A DNA stretch of 57,562 nucleotides from QWPN01 sp044238145 (lineage in GTDB: Bacteria; Planctomycetota; Planctomycetia; Pirellulales; UBA1268). The notes beneath the pieces were generated by a model, which was given only the letters and a program-made list of their open reading frames with translations, searched no databases and had not been told where the DNA came from. Both the position numbers and the translations under genes were made by a program. Below are positions 16,801 to 24,756 of the stretch, piece after piece. The DNA is taken from NCBI GenBank assembly GCA_044238145.1, contig JBIIDT010000011.1:1-57562 (forward strand), read 5' to 3'. Every line of letters starts with the position of its first letter. Position 1 is the first letter of the stretch.

Positions 16801-17597
16801 AACATCACGTAGTTGCTCGCGCCGCTGCCGAGGTCGAAGCCACGGCCCCAGATCCCGGTGCCCGCCGACGCCGTGAACCACAGCTCGAACGTGGCCGCCG
16901 TGCTACCCTGCGGAATCACGTCCGCGGGCATCTGCATGTATTGGACGTTCGCGCCGGTCTGGCCGATATCGGCGAGGACGAGTTGGCCGCCCGAGACCGT
17001 GGCCCCGTTGACGAGCGTGCCGTCGAGGCCGCCCACGAGGTCCGTCACGGTCGAACCGCTCACGGTGCCTTCGTTGAACGTGTAGAGGTGGATCGCGGAG
17101 GTCTCGATCTCCTGCGGTGCGGCCACGTTCGTGAGCGGGCCGCGGACGGTGTTGATGCCGCGGATCACGTTGTTCGTCGTGATCGTGCCGAGCTGGATGA
17201 CGCCGTCGGAGCCGTAGGGCACGGCGTTGCCGGTTTGGATCGCCGCGCTGAACGTGACCTGGAAGTCAGGGCTCGCGTCGACGATCTCGACCGTCTGGAT
17301 GTCGGTGTAGTCGGCGACGCCCTTGCCGCCGTTGAAGATCACCGTGCCCTTCGTGCCCTCGATGCTGACGGTCACGAAGTCGCTCTGGTTGGCGACGCCG
17401 GTCGGGGCGTCGAGGAAGCTGCCCACCGTGGTGCCGCCGATCGAGAGCGGCGTGGTGATCGCGAGGGCGAGGCGAGCCTCGAGCTGGTCGATCGCCATCC
17501 GCATGCGACGGTCCTCGAGCCGGCGATTCCGCTTCGACACCGGCTTGCGACGCAGACCGCGGGAGAGCGAACCGAAGCGATCGAGGAGCGTGACCAT
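13827..17597 (-). CDS. LEPR-class surface protein with LamG, beta-solenoid and FN3-like domains
   Basis: A 1256-residue exported protein. A basic leader (SRGLRRKPVSKRNRRLEDRR) precedes the export motif IDQLEARLALA at about residues 36-46. A beta-rich N-terminal domain follows. A LamG/concanavalin-like domain is at about 168-380 (HLYTFNEG, then VGSMNQFAIYDRALSSAE). The core is a long run of about 21-residue repeats (VAGSVVNSTLAAD, VGGSIRGSTITSGD and similar), predicted to form a right-handed beta-solenoid. The C-terminal 100 residues resemble a fibronectin type III module (PTAPTPFSAGP, VYYEYTTN, YDVAVRAVNAIG). It is probably a cell-surface or matrix protein. The ATG at 17597 has AGAGG eight bases upstream. 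The neighbouring gene downstream is a shorter paralog. Confidence 0.85.
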   Translation of the reverse strand: MVTLLDRFGSLSRGLRRKPVSKRNRRLEDRRMRMAIDQLEARLALAITTPLSIGGTTVGSFLDAPTGVANQSDFVTVSIEGTKGTVIFNGGKGVADYTDIQTVEIVDASPDFQVTFSAAIQTGNAVPYGSDGVIQLGTITTNNVIRGINTVRGPLTNVAAPQEIETSAIHLYTFNEGTVSGSTVTDLVGGLDGTLVNGATVSGGQLVLADIGQTGANVQYMQMPADVIPQGSTAATFELWFTASAGTGIWGRGFDLGSGASNYVMFSPLNNAGGSRAAIKNSEDLGEQFIDNPGSYNDGTPHLATVTIDDATATMVYYIDGVQIGQLLLGDTNLSGIEAVNNFLGRSQFAQDAGFVGSMNQFAIYDRALSSAEVAANYAAGPISGALAPIGFTQSTAGSNTLTLEGNQTATFPVGAFVCATPLLSNTTVGAPSFGTVTSVVFDAVTNTTTLVFDNTTAAGTTAGALTLAEWIQPEFRLTTFVGVNFTNRNLTEGGGIFVDVVQGGDYAYQGVTIPNLGILLTDGLLAYSTIGVRRELAATVLLGPSAKASVDGRMFVESATPESLVLIGPQNAPTAKNSKLQLIGGDGEFGASVLVAQNFNGVVNLGGPATGEFVFLGNVGPLAVLNAQAWEDVRVAGNFAGTINSFSEGSEDLGDVTLDVRGNLTATARVNSESKLRVNVGGSILKGAILSADQGTTFTVGGNVLGTIQAGSDYMSGNVGGSLTGATLASSNDITLAVAGSVVNSTLAADDEFSLAVGGSIRGSTITSGDSEITFDVAGSVVNSTFAGALSGDIGGNVTNSQFFAEADSLDDEDPDITLDVAGNMTNSAVQAASLVSVAVGGNVSKSRFISTTSGVTVDVGGSIADSTLIAADDGVVLDVGRDATNVKVVGDDDDTSVTVGRNFTGSVQSGSGDLYIDVGGSVLKASSFTTGGNAVVDVVGNFDGSVAVRDLRYYVDGNVSKASRIVAQRVTDWQEAGGPNFGIGGRFDGIVNVGYFDAYTNQATNVTIIGGGAGASARFYVDRFDTDTLIFNGDFRGNLRVLQDLVANLQFNGNVDRITIGGRVGSYVTGNTIAPVVANINVTGRLLYMNTNSYFQALGSGDGVFWNVPSTSNPFFATGSLFTGSYGKVVPTLQTQPLPGPTTPQTYTAPTAPTPFSAGPTTGPDGIKVSFGAPTSNGGLPVVYYEYTTNALAGSPSWRRFNNPAQGPGTDIQLTVDSAGGTWIPGNTYDVAVRAVNAIGSTATTSTPVTVPGP

Positions 17598-17808
17598 GAA
17601 AAGTACCTCTGCAGGGTTTGGAGCTTGAGCGAATGCCGAAAAGGCCGCCGGACGCACCAGGATCGGGTTGTGGACCCCCCCGAAACGGGCAGAAAATGGG
17701 AAGGCTAGGAAGGATAGCGGTTGCCTGGCCGAATGCAAGCCTGCGGGTTAGAGAACCTGTGCGGCCTTCCCAATGGATTTTCTCTGGAAAAAGCCGCTTG
17801 CGCCTCGC

Positions 17809-20800
17809 TCAGCCGGCGCGGAGGGCCGCCGCCATCGCGGCGAAGACGTCGGTCCAGTCCCCGACGGTCACTTGGCGAAAGAGTCGCATCCGCGGGTACC
17901 AGGGCGTCGAGTCGCCCCGATCGCCCCAGCGGAAGTCGGGGTTCGCCGCCACCGCCAGCCACACCGGCACCCCAAGGGCGCCGGCCAGGTGCGGGATCGA
18001 GGTGTCGGACGTGATCACGAGATCGAGGCCCTGCATGATCGCCGCCGTGTCCATGAACGCGCCGCCGGTCGCATCGACGTCGGGCCCGAGGTCCACCAAT
18101 GGAAAACCTGGCCGCCGCGCCGGATCGTCGAGGTCGGCCCGCCCCGCGCCCTGCTGCAGGCTCACGAGCGTCACGCCGGGGATCGCCGCCAGCGGCGCGA
18201 ACGCCGCCAGCGGCACCGAACGGAACCGGTCGCGCCTGTATTTTGGATTGCCCTGCCAGGCGATGCCGATGCGGCGATCGCCGGGCAGCCGCGCGAGGAC
18301 GCCGCGCCACTTCTCCAGGAGCGCCGGGTCGGGCGACAGATAGGCCCCCTCCCGCCCCAGTCGGCCCGCGCCGAGCCGGAGCAGGTGCGGCAGCGACAGC
18401 AGCGACGCCTGTGCGTCGTGCGGCGGGAGCGGCTGCCCCTTGGCCACGACGGCCGCGAACACCGCGCAGCGGGAGAGCAGCGGCACGAGGGCCGGCTGGC
18501 ACTCGAGCACGACCCGGCCGACGCGGTCCTTCACCGCCTCGGCGAACCGCACGAACTGCAGCGTGTCGCCGAGGCCCTGCTCGCAGTGCAGGAGCACCGT
18601 GCCAGAGGGCATCACGGCCCCGTCCCAGGCCCGCTTCGCCCAGGTCCGTCGTTCCGCCCGCGGGAGCCGCTTCCGCCATTCCCACTCTGCAAAACCCCGC
18701 TCCCAGTCGCCGGACAGCATCCAGGCCTGCGAGCGGTTGAAGTGGGCCCAGACGTGGTTTTCGTCGCACGCCAGAGCCCGTTCGTAGCAGGCGAGGGCCT
18801 CGGGTGTGCGGCCGAGCACGGCGAGCGACGCCCCGAGCGAATTGTGGTACTCCGCCTCGTCGGGCCGGGCGGCGAGGGCAGAGTGGAACTCGGGCAGGGC
18901 TTCCTCGTGGCGGTGGAGGGCGGCGAGCGTCGCGCCGCGGTTGTGCCGGGCGTCGGCGAATCCCGGGTCGAGCCGCAGCGCCGCGTCGAACTCGGCGAGC
19001 GCCTCCGCGTGGCGGTCGGTGTCGGCCAGGAGGATGCCGAGATTGTTTCGCGTCGCCGCGGACCCGGGGGCGATCGCGAGCGCCTGCCGGTAGCAGGCCT
19101 CACTCTCGGCCAGCTGCCCCGCGTCCTTGAGCGCCACGCCGAGGTTGGCCAGCGCCTTCGGGTCGTCGGGCGCGGCGGCCACGGCCTGGCGAAAGAACTC
19201 CACCGCGTCGGCCGTGCGGCCCGCCGCGTGGGCCGCTATCCCCTGGGCCATGAACGGCGCCCGCGGCCGGGGGGCGGGGGGCGGGGGGGCGTCGAGGCCG
19301 GCCGGCTCCTCCGGCTCGGGCACCTCCCGCCCGGCGAGGGCGTCGAGCAGCGGTCCGAGGTGCGGCTCGTACCGCCGCCACCGGGCCACCGACGAGGAGT
19401 AGATCGGCTTCCGCACCTGGAGGTTGCTCGCCGTCTTCACCCGCCGATCGAGGGCGTGGAACTCGAGGCACCGGTCGGACCATTCGAGGCCGACGTGGTC
19501 GAGCATGCGGCGGGTCCAGCCGGCCACGTCGGCCACGAGCGCCTCGTAGGGCACGTCGAGAATCGTCCCCGGGAGCACGGCGTGCCAGTGGGCCATGAGC
19601 CGGTCCTTGCACCGCAGCACGTGGCCCAGGTCGCCGAGGTCGTTGGTGAAGTTGAGGCCGCCGCCCGTAAAGTTGTGGAACAGGCACGAGACCGCGGTGT
19701 CGCGCGGATCGCGGAGCGTGTGGATGATCCGGGCCCGGGGAAAGAGTGCGTGGATCAGGCCCACGTGGAGGAAGTTGATCGTCGTCTTGTCGACGATCCG
19801 CGCCGCGCCTTCGCCCCCTTCCGAGACGACCGCGAGCAGGCCGGCGGCTGCGTCCCGGACGGCGGCGGCGGTCGCCTGGCGCAGGTCGCCGAGCCGGGCC
19901 GCCACGTGGGCGACGTCGTCGGTCTCGCCACGGCCGTGCACCCGCGGATGGCTGGCGAGGATCTGCTCGACGAGCGTCGTGCCCGAGCGGGGCATGCCGA
20001 CGACGAACACGGGCGTCTCGGTGTCGAGTCCCGAGGACGGCACGGCGTCGGCCGTGGAAAACGTCGCGATCATCTCCTCGACGAGTTGGGCGTAGCGATC
20101 GCGAAAGAACCCGCGGCCGGCGCGGCGGTCGAGGGCCCGCCGAATCCGGCCCGACTCGGCGGCGTGGCCGATGGCGACGTCGTGGTCGCCGCGGCGGTCG
20201 AGGGCCGCGGCGGCCGCCATGTGGAGCAACTGCCGGCCCTCCGCGGCGATACGGGGCTGGGCCAGCAGGCCGTCGATCTTCGCGAGCGCCGCGTCGTCGA
20301 GCGGGTGGTCGGTGACGGTGGCGAGCGAGTAGATCGCGGGGAGGTTGTGCGGGTCGCGGTCGAGCACCGCGAGGAAGTGTGCAACCCCCTCCGCCACGCT
20401 GCCCACGGCCACGAGGTTGTTGCCGAGGTTGTGGATCGCCGGCAGATACCCCGGATTGGCCGCCAGCGCGGCCTCGAGGTGCGGCGTGGCCTCCTCCTCG
20501 CGGCCCAGCGCCTTCAGCGCCAACGCCAGGTTGTTGTTGGCCTCGGGCGACCGGGGGGCGAGCCGCACCGCCCGCTCGAGCAGCGGCAACGCCTCCTCCG
20601 CCCGGCCGTCGGCCACGAGCAGGTCGCCGAGGTTCACGAGCAGGCTGACGTCGTCGGGGGCCCGGATCAGCGCTCGGCGGAGCAGTGGCTCGCCCAGCGG
20701 CTGCCGGCCGGTCTGCTTGAGGAGCACCGCCAGGTTGTTGAGCAGGTCGACGTCGTCGGCCGCCACGGCGAGCCCCGCCCGGAGCACGGCCTCCGCCTCG

Positions 20801-21465
20801 GCGGCACGGCCCTTCTCCATGAGCAGGACGCCGAGGGCGTTGGCCACCGCGGGCGACCGGGGCGCGGCGGCGACGGCGCGGCGGAGGACACCCTCCGCCT
20901 CGGCCCGCCGGCCGAGGTCCTTGAGCACGACGCCCAGGTTCACGAGCGTGGCGGCGTGGGCGGGGTCGTGCCGCGCCGCGGCCTGGAGCGGCTCCACCGC
21001 CTCCACGAGCCGGCCGGTCTGCGCCCGCAGCAGGCCCAGCCGACGCAGGGCCTGCGCGTCCCGTGGATTGGCCGCCACCGCCGCCGCGAGCACAGCCTCG
21101 GCCGCCGCCTGGTCGCCCGCCTCGGCGAGGAGCGTGGCAAGATTCTTCGCGGCAACCGCGTAGGCCGGATCGAGCCGCACCGCCTCGCGGAGCTCGCGGA
21201 TCGCCTCCTCGTGGCGGCCGAGCGACCGCAGCGCCAGGCCGAGGTTCGAGCGGTAGACGGCGTCCTCCGGGGCGAGCCGCACCGCCTCCCCGATCAGCCG
21301 CACCGCCTCGTCGTGCCGCCCCTCCTGCTGGGCGATCACACCGAGCTGCTGCACCGCGTCGGCCCGCGCGGGGTCGGCGGCCAGGATCCGCTCGTAGATC
21401 GCCCGCGCGGCGGCGATCCGTCCGGCGCCGTGCAGCCTGATCGCCTCCTGGATGTCGTCGTGCAT
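17809..21465 (-). CDS. TPR / sulfotransferase / TPR / glycosyltransferase fusion protein
   Basis: A 1218-residue cytosolic-looking protein with four modules. Residues 1 to about 440 hold around a dozen tetratricopeptide repeats (for example AVYRSNLGLALRSLGRHEEA). About 485-720 is a sulfotransferase (Sulfotransfer_3 type) with the PAPS-binding loop FVVGMPRSGTTLVEQ near 491 and TLRDPRDTAVS as the 3'-phosphate motif. About 737-920 is a second TPR array. About 985-1218 resembles glycosyltransferase family 9/41-like B domains (CEQGLGDTLQFVRFA, GNPKYRRDRFRS, TSDTSIPHLAGALG). It may sulfate or glycosylate peptide or glycan partners recruited by the repeats; the substrate is unknown. The start at 21465 follows a -10-like TAGAAT by only seven bases, suggesting a leaderless transcript. 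Confidence 0.88.
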   Translation of the reverse strand: MHDDIQEAIRLHGAGRIAAARAIYERILAADPARADAVQQLGVIAQQEGRHDEAVRLIGEAVRLAPEDAVYRSNLGLALRSLGRHEEAIRELREAVRLDPAYAVAAKNLATLLAEAGDQAAAEAVLAAAVAANPRDAQALRRLGLLRAQTGRLVEAVEPLQAAARHDPAHAATLVNLGVVLKDLGRRAEAEGVLRRAVAAAPRSPAVANALGVLLMEKGRAAEAEAVLRAGLAVAADDVDLLNNLAVLLKQTGRQPLGEPLLRRALIRAPDDVSLLVNLGDLLVADGRAEEALPLLERAVRLAPRSPEANNNLALALKALGREEEATPHLEAALAANPGYLPAIHNLGNNLVAVGSVAEGVAHFLAVLDRDPHNLPAIYSLATVTDHPLDDAALAKIDGLLAQPRIAAEGRQLLHMAAAAALDRRGDHDVAIGHAAESGRIRRALDRRAGRGFFRDRYAQLVEEMIATFSTADAVPSSGLDTETPVFVVGMPRSGTTLVEQILASHPRVHGRGETDDVAHVAARLGDLRQATAAAVRDAAAGLLAVVSEGGEGAARIVDKTTINFLHVGLIHALFPRARIIHTLRDPRDTAVSCLFHNFTGGGLNFTNDLGDLGHVLRCKDRLMAHWHAVLPGTILDVPYEALVADVAGWTRRMLDHVGLEWSDRCLEFHALDRRVKTASNLQVRKPIYSSSVARWRRYEPHLGPLLDALAGREVPEPEEPAGLDAPPPPAPRPRAPFMAQGIAAHAAGRTADAVEFFRQAVAAAPDDPKALANLGVALKDAGQLAESEACYRQALAIAPGSAATRNNLGILLADTDRHAEALAEFDAALRLDPGFADARHNRGATLAALHRHEEALPEFHSALAARPDEAEYHNSLGASLAVLGRTPEALACYERALACDENHVWAHFNRSQAWMLSGDWERGFAEWEWRKRLPRAERRTWAKRAWDGAVMPSGTVLLHCEQGLGDTLQFVRFAEAVKDRVGRVVLECQPALVPLLSRCAVFAAVVAKGQPLPPHDAQASLLSLPHLLRLGAGRLGREGAYLSPDPALLEKWRGVLARLPGDRRIGIAWQGNPKYRRDRFRSVPLAAFAPLAAIPGVTLVSLQQGAGRADLDDPARRPGFPLVDLGPDVDATGGAFMDTAAIMQGLDLVITSDTSIPHLAGALGVPVWLAVAANPDFRWGDRGDSTPWYPRMRLFRQVTVGDWTDVFAAMAAALRAG

Positions 21466-21472
21466 TCTGGCG

Positions 21473-21519
21473 ATTCTACTTTCCGCCCACGGCGGCCCTG
21501 GCCCGAGGTCTGCTAGACT
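21473..21519. promoter_or_regulatory. Divergent promoters for the TPR fusion gene and the sulfatase gene
   Basis: On the minus strand TAGAAT (21478-21473) ends seven bases before the ATG of the TPR fusion gene. On the plus strand TAGACT (21514-21519) lies about 33 bases before the sulfatase ATG, which has a GAGGA ribosome binding site. The two hexamers share the TAGA(A/C)T form. The -35 boxes are not obvious. Confidence 0.5.
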
Positions 21520-21552
21520 CGCGTTCGGCATTCGCCCCGCGAGGAACTCCGC

Positions 21553-23073
21553 ATGAAGCCCGGGATCCTGGTCGCCCTCGTCGCGTGCGGCGGCGTGCTG
21601 CCGGCGGCCGCCGCCGAGCGGCCGAACATCCTCTTCATCTTTACCGACGACCACGCCCAGGCCGCGATCTCGGCCTACGGCTCGCAGGTCAACGTCACGC
21701 CCCACCTCGACCGGCTCGCGGCCGCCGGGGCCCGGTTCACCAACTCGTTCGTCACCAACTCCATCTGCACGCCCAGCCGGGCCACGCTGCTCACCGGGCA
21801 GTACTCGCACAAGAACGGCGTGCCGGTCTTCAACCGCTTCGACGGCGGCGTCGACCACGTGGCCAAGCGGCTGCGGGCGGCCGGCTACCACACGGGCATG
21901 ATCGGCAAGTGGCACCTCGGCAGCGACCCGACCGGCTTCGACCGCTGGCTCGTCCTGCCGGGCCAGGGCGACTACTGGAACCCGAAGTTCCTGGCCCCCG
22001 GAGCCTCACTCTCGATCGAGGGGCACGTCTCCGCGATCGTCGGCGACCTGGGCATCGAGTTCCTGAAGACGCGGCCGGCCGACAAGCCATTCTTCCTCAT
22101 GCTCCACCACAAGGCGCCCCACCGCGGCTGGGAACCCGATGCGTTGAACAAGGCCCGGTTCGCGAACGCCGAGTTTCCCGAGCCTGCCACGCTCCGCGAC
22201 GGCTACGCCACCCGGCCCGCCGCGCTCCCCGAGAACCGGCAGACGATCACCCGCGACCTGAACAAGAACGACCTCAAGCAGGCGCCGCCGCCCGGCCTCG
22301 AGGGCGACGACCTCCTCCGCTGGAAATACCGCCGCTACATGCAGGACTACGTGGCCTGCGTGCAGGGCGTGGACGACAGCGTCGGCAGGGTGCTCGATCA
22401 CCTCGACGAATCGGGCCTGGCCGCGAACACGGTCGTGATCTACACGACCGACAACGGCTGGTACATGGGCGAGCACGGCCTGTACGACAAGCGGTTCATG
22501 TACGAGCCCGGCCTGCGGGTGCCGCTGATCGCCCGCGGCCCCGGCATCGCCGCCGGGCTCGCGCCGGCCCAGTTCGTGGCCAACATCGACCTCGCGCCCA
22601 CGTTCCTCGACCTCGCCGGCGTCGACATCCCGGAGTCGATGCAGGGCCGCAGCCTCGTGCCGCTGCTCCGCGGCGAGGCCCCCGCTGACTGGCGGACGAG
22701 CGTCTACTACCGCTACTACCACGATCCGGGCCACCACGACACGCGGGCCCACTACGGCGTCCGCACCGCCACCCACAAGCTGATCCACTACTGGACCAAG
22801 GACGCGTGGGAGATGTACGACCTCGCGGCCGACCCGCACGAAACCCACAACCTGCTCTTCGACCCGGCCGAGGCGGCCCGTCCCGAGATCACGGCCCGGT
22901 TCGCGGAACTGCAGGCCGAGATCGTGCGGCTGCAGAAGGAATATGCCGACGAGGGCCGGTACGCCGACCTGAAGACGCTGCCCCGCGACGACGTGAGCGG
23001 CGACCTGGCCGGCAAGGAACCGCTGGGCGCGAAGACGGTCGCCGCGGCGATCGCCGCGTCCGCCGCCCACTGA
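21553..23073 (+). CDS. Secreted sulfatase (type I, formylglycine-dependent)
   Basis: A 506-residue sulfatase with a signal peptide (VALVACGGVLPAAAAERP). The formylglycine motif CTPSR begins at Cys72 in SICTPSRATLLTGQ. Calcium-binding aspartates are in FIFTDDHAQ, and further motifs include GKWHLG and YTTDNGWYMGEHGLYDK. The protein hydrolyses a sulfate ester, probably of a polysaccharide; planctomycetes carry many such enzymes. The conversion of Cys72 to formylglycine needs a maturase that is not in this window. Adenine deaminase follows after 21 bp, so the pair may be co-transcribed, although the functions do not obviously connect. Confidence 0.93.
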   Translation: MKPGILVALVACGGVLPAAAAERPNILFIFTDDHAQAAISAYGSQVNVTPHLDRLAAAGARFTNSFVTNSICTPSRATLLTGQYSHKNGVPVFNRFDGGVDHVAKRLRAAGYHTGMIGKWHLGSDPTGFDRWLVLPGQGDYWNPKFLAPGASLSIEGHVSAIVGDLGIEFLKTRPADKPFFLMLHHKAPHRGWEPDALNKARFANAEFPEPATLRDGYATRPAALPENRQTITRDLNKNDLKQAPPPGLEGDDLLRWKYRRYMQDYVACVQGVDDSVGRVLDHLDESGLAANTVVIYTTDNGWYMGEHGLYDKRFMYEPGLRVPLIARGPGIAAGLAPAQFVANIDLAPTFLDLAGVDIPESMQGRSLVPLLRGEAPADWRTSVYYRYYHDPGHHDTRAHYGVRTATHKLIHYWTKDAWEMYDLAADPHETHNLLFDPAEAARPEITARFAELQAEIVRLQKEYADEGRYADLKTLPRDDVSGDLAGKEPLGAKTVAAAIAASAAH

Positions 23074-23094
23074 CCACGGGACACGGGGGGTGTC

Positions 23095-24756
23095 ATGACC
23101 GCGACGATCGACGCCGACCCGGTCGCGACGATCCGCGGCAACGTGGTCGACCCGCTGGCGCGGCGGATCTTCCCCGCGACGCTCACGATTCGCGACGGGC
23201 GGATCGTCGCCATCCACGAAGATGCGGCCCCGCATCCGACCTGGCTCGTGCCGGGCTTCTTCGACGCCCACGTGCACGTCGAGAGCTCGCTCCTGCCCCC
23301 CTGCGAGTTCGCCCGGCTGGCGGTCGCCCGCGGCACCGTCGCCACCGTCTCCGATCCCCACGAGATCGCCAACGTGCTGGGCATCCCGGGCGTCGAGTAC
23401 ATGCTCGCCGACGCAGCCCGTTCGCCGTTCACCTTCTGCTTCGGGGCCCCGTCGTGCGTCCCCGCCACGCCCTACGACCAGGCAGGGGCGGTGATCGATT
23501 CTTCCGGCGTCGCGGCCCTGCTCGACCGGCCCGACATCGGCTACCTCTCCGAGATGATGAACTATCCGGGCGTCGTCGCCGGCGACGCCGAGGTGCTCGC
23601 CAAGATCGCCGCCGCCAGAGCCCGCGGCAAGCCGGTCGACGGCCACGCACCAGGGCTCCGCGGGCCGGCGCTCGCCGCCTACGCGGCGGCGGGGATCGCC
23701 ACCGACCACGAGTGCGTGGCCCTCGACGAGGCCCTCGAGAAACTGTCGCTGGGGATGAAGATCCTGATCCGCGAGGGCTCGGCCGCCCGCAACTTCGACG
23801 CCCTCGCAAGCCTCGTCGACTCGCACCCGGGCCAGGTCATGCTGTGCAGCGACGACAAGCACCCCGACGGTCTGCTCGTCGGCCACATCGACGCGCTCGT
23901 GCGGCGGGCGCTGGCCCGGGGCAGCGACCTGTTCGACGTCCTGCAGGCGGCGAGCGTGAACGCCGTGCGGCACTACGGCCTCAACGTCGGCCTCCTGCAG
24001 CCGGGCGACCGGGCCGACTTTCTCGAGGTCGACGACCTGGCTGCGATGCGGATCCGCCGCGTCTTTGTCCGCGGCCACCTCGCGGCCGACGACCGCGGCT
24101 GCCTCTGGCCGCGGGTCGCCTCCGCCACGCCCAACGCCTTCGCCGCGCGGCCCCGGCGGCCCGATGACTTCGCCGTGCCCGCCGGCCCGCCCGGCCACCG
24201 GCTCCGCGTCATCGAGGCCCGCGACGGCCAGCTCGTCACGGGCGCGCTCCTCGTGCCGCCGACGGTCGTCGCCGGCCGGGTCGTCGCCGATCCCGGCGTC
24301 GACATCCTCAAGCTCGCGCTCGTGAACCGCTACGCCGACCGGCCGCCGGCCGTGGCCTTCATCCGGAACTTCGGCCTCGCCCGCGGCGCGATCGCCTCGA
24401 GCGTGTCCCACGACTCGCACAACGTCGTGGCCGTGGGGGCCGACGACGCGAGCCTGGCCCGGGCGGTGAACCTCGTCGTCGCCGGCCGCGGCGGCCTGGC
24501 GGCGGTCGACGCGGGCCGGGAGGAGGTGCTGCCGCTGCCGATCGCGGGGCTGATGTCCGACCTGCCGGGCCCGGAGGTGGCGGCCCGCTACGCGGCCCTC
24601 GAGCGGTTCGCGAAGGAGCTCGGCTCGCCGCTCGCCGCCCCCTTCATGACGCTCTCCTTCATGGCCCTGCTCGTCATCCCGACGCTCAAGCTCGCGCCGC
24701 AGGGACTGTTCGACGTGGAGCGGTTCGCCCCCGTGGCCCAGTTCGCCTCACCGTAG
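23095..24756 (+). CDS. ade: Adenine deaminase
   Basis: A 553-residue amidohydrolase-superfamily enzyme that converts adenine to hypoxanthine and ammonia in purine salvage. Family signatures are PGFFDAHVHVESS, SDPHEIANVLG, DGHAPGL, TDHEC and CSDDKHPDGL, with the later adenine-deaminase block SHDSHNVVAVG. The length matches bacterial Ade proteins. The start ATG follows a GGGGGTGTC stretch. Its end overlaps the end of the convergent P-type ATPase gene by nine bases. Confidence 0.92.
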   Translation: MTATIDADPVATIRGNVVDPLARRIFPATLTIRDGRIVAIHEDAAPHPTWLVPGFFDAHVHVESSLLPPCEFARLAVARGTVATVSDPHEIANVLGIPGVEYMLADAARSPFTFCFGAPSCVPATPYDQAGAVIDSSGVAALLDRPDIGYLSEMMNYPGVVAGDAEVLAKIAAARARGKPVDGHAPGLRGPALAAYAAAGIATDHECVALDEALEKLSLGMKILIREGSAARNFDALASLVDSHPGQVMLCSDDKHPDGLLVGHIDALVRRALARGSDLFDVLQAASVNAVRHYGLNVGLLQPGDRADFLEVDDLAAMRIRRVFVRGHLAADDRGCLWPRVASATPNAFAARPRRPDDFAVPAGPPGHRLRVIEARDGQLVTGALLVPPTVVAGRVVADPGVDILKLALVNRYADRPPAVAFIRNFGLARGAIASSVSHDSHNVVAVGADDASLARAVNLVVAGRGGLAAVDAGREEVLPLPIAGLMSDLPGPEVAARYAALERFAKELGSPLAAPFMTLSFMALLVIPTLKLAPQGLFDVERFAPVAQFASP

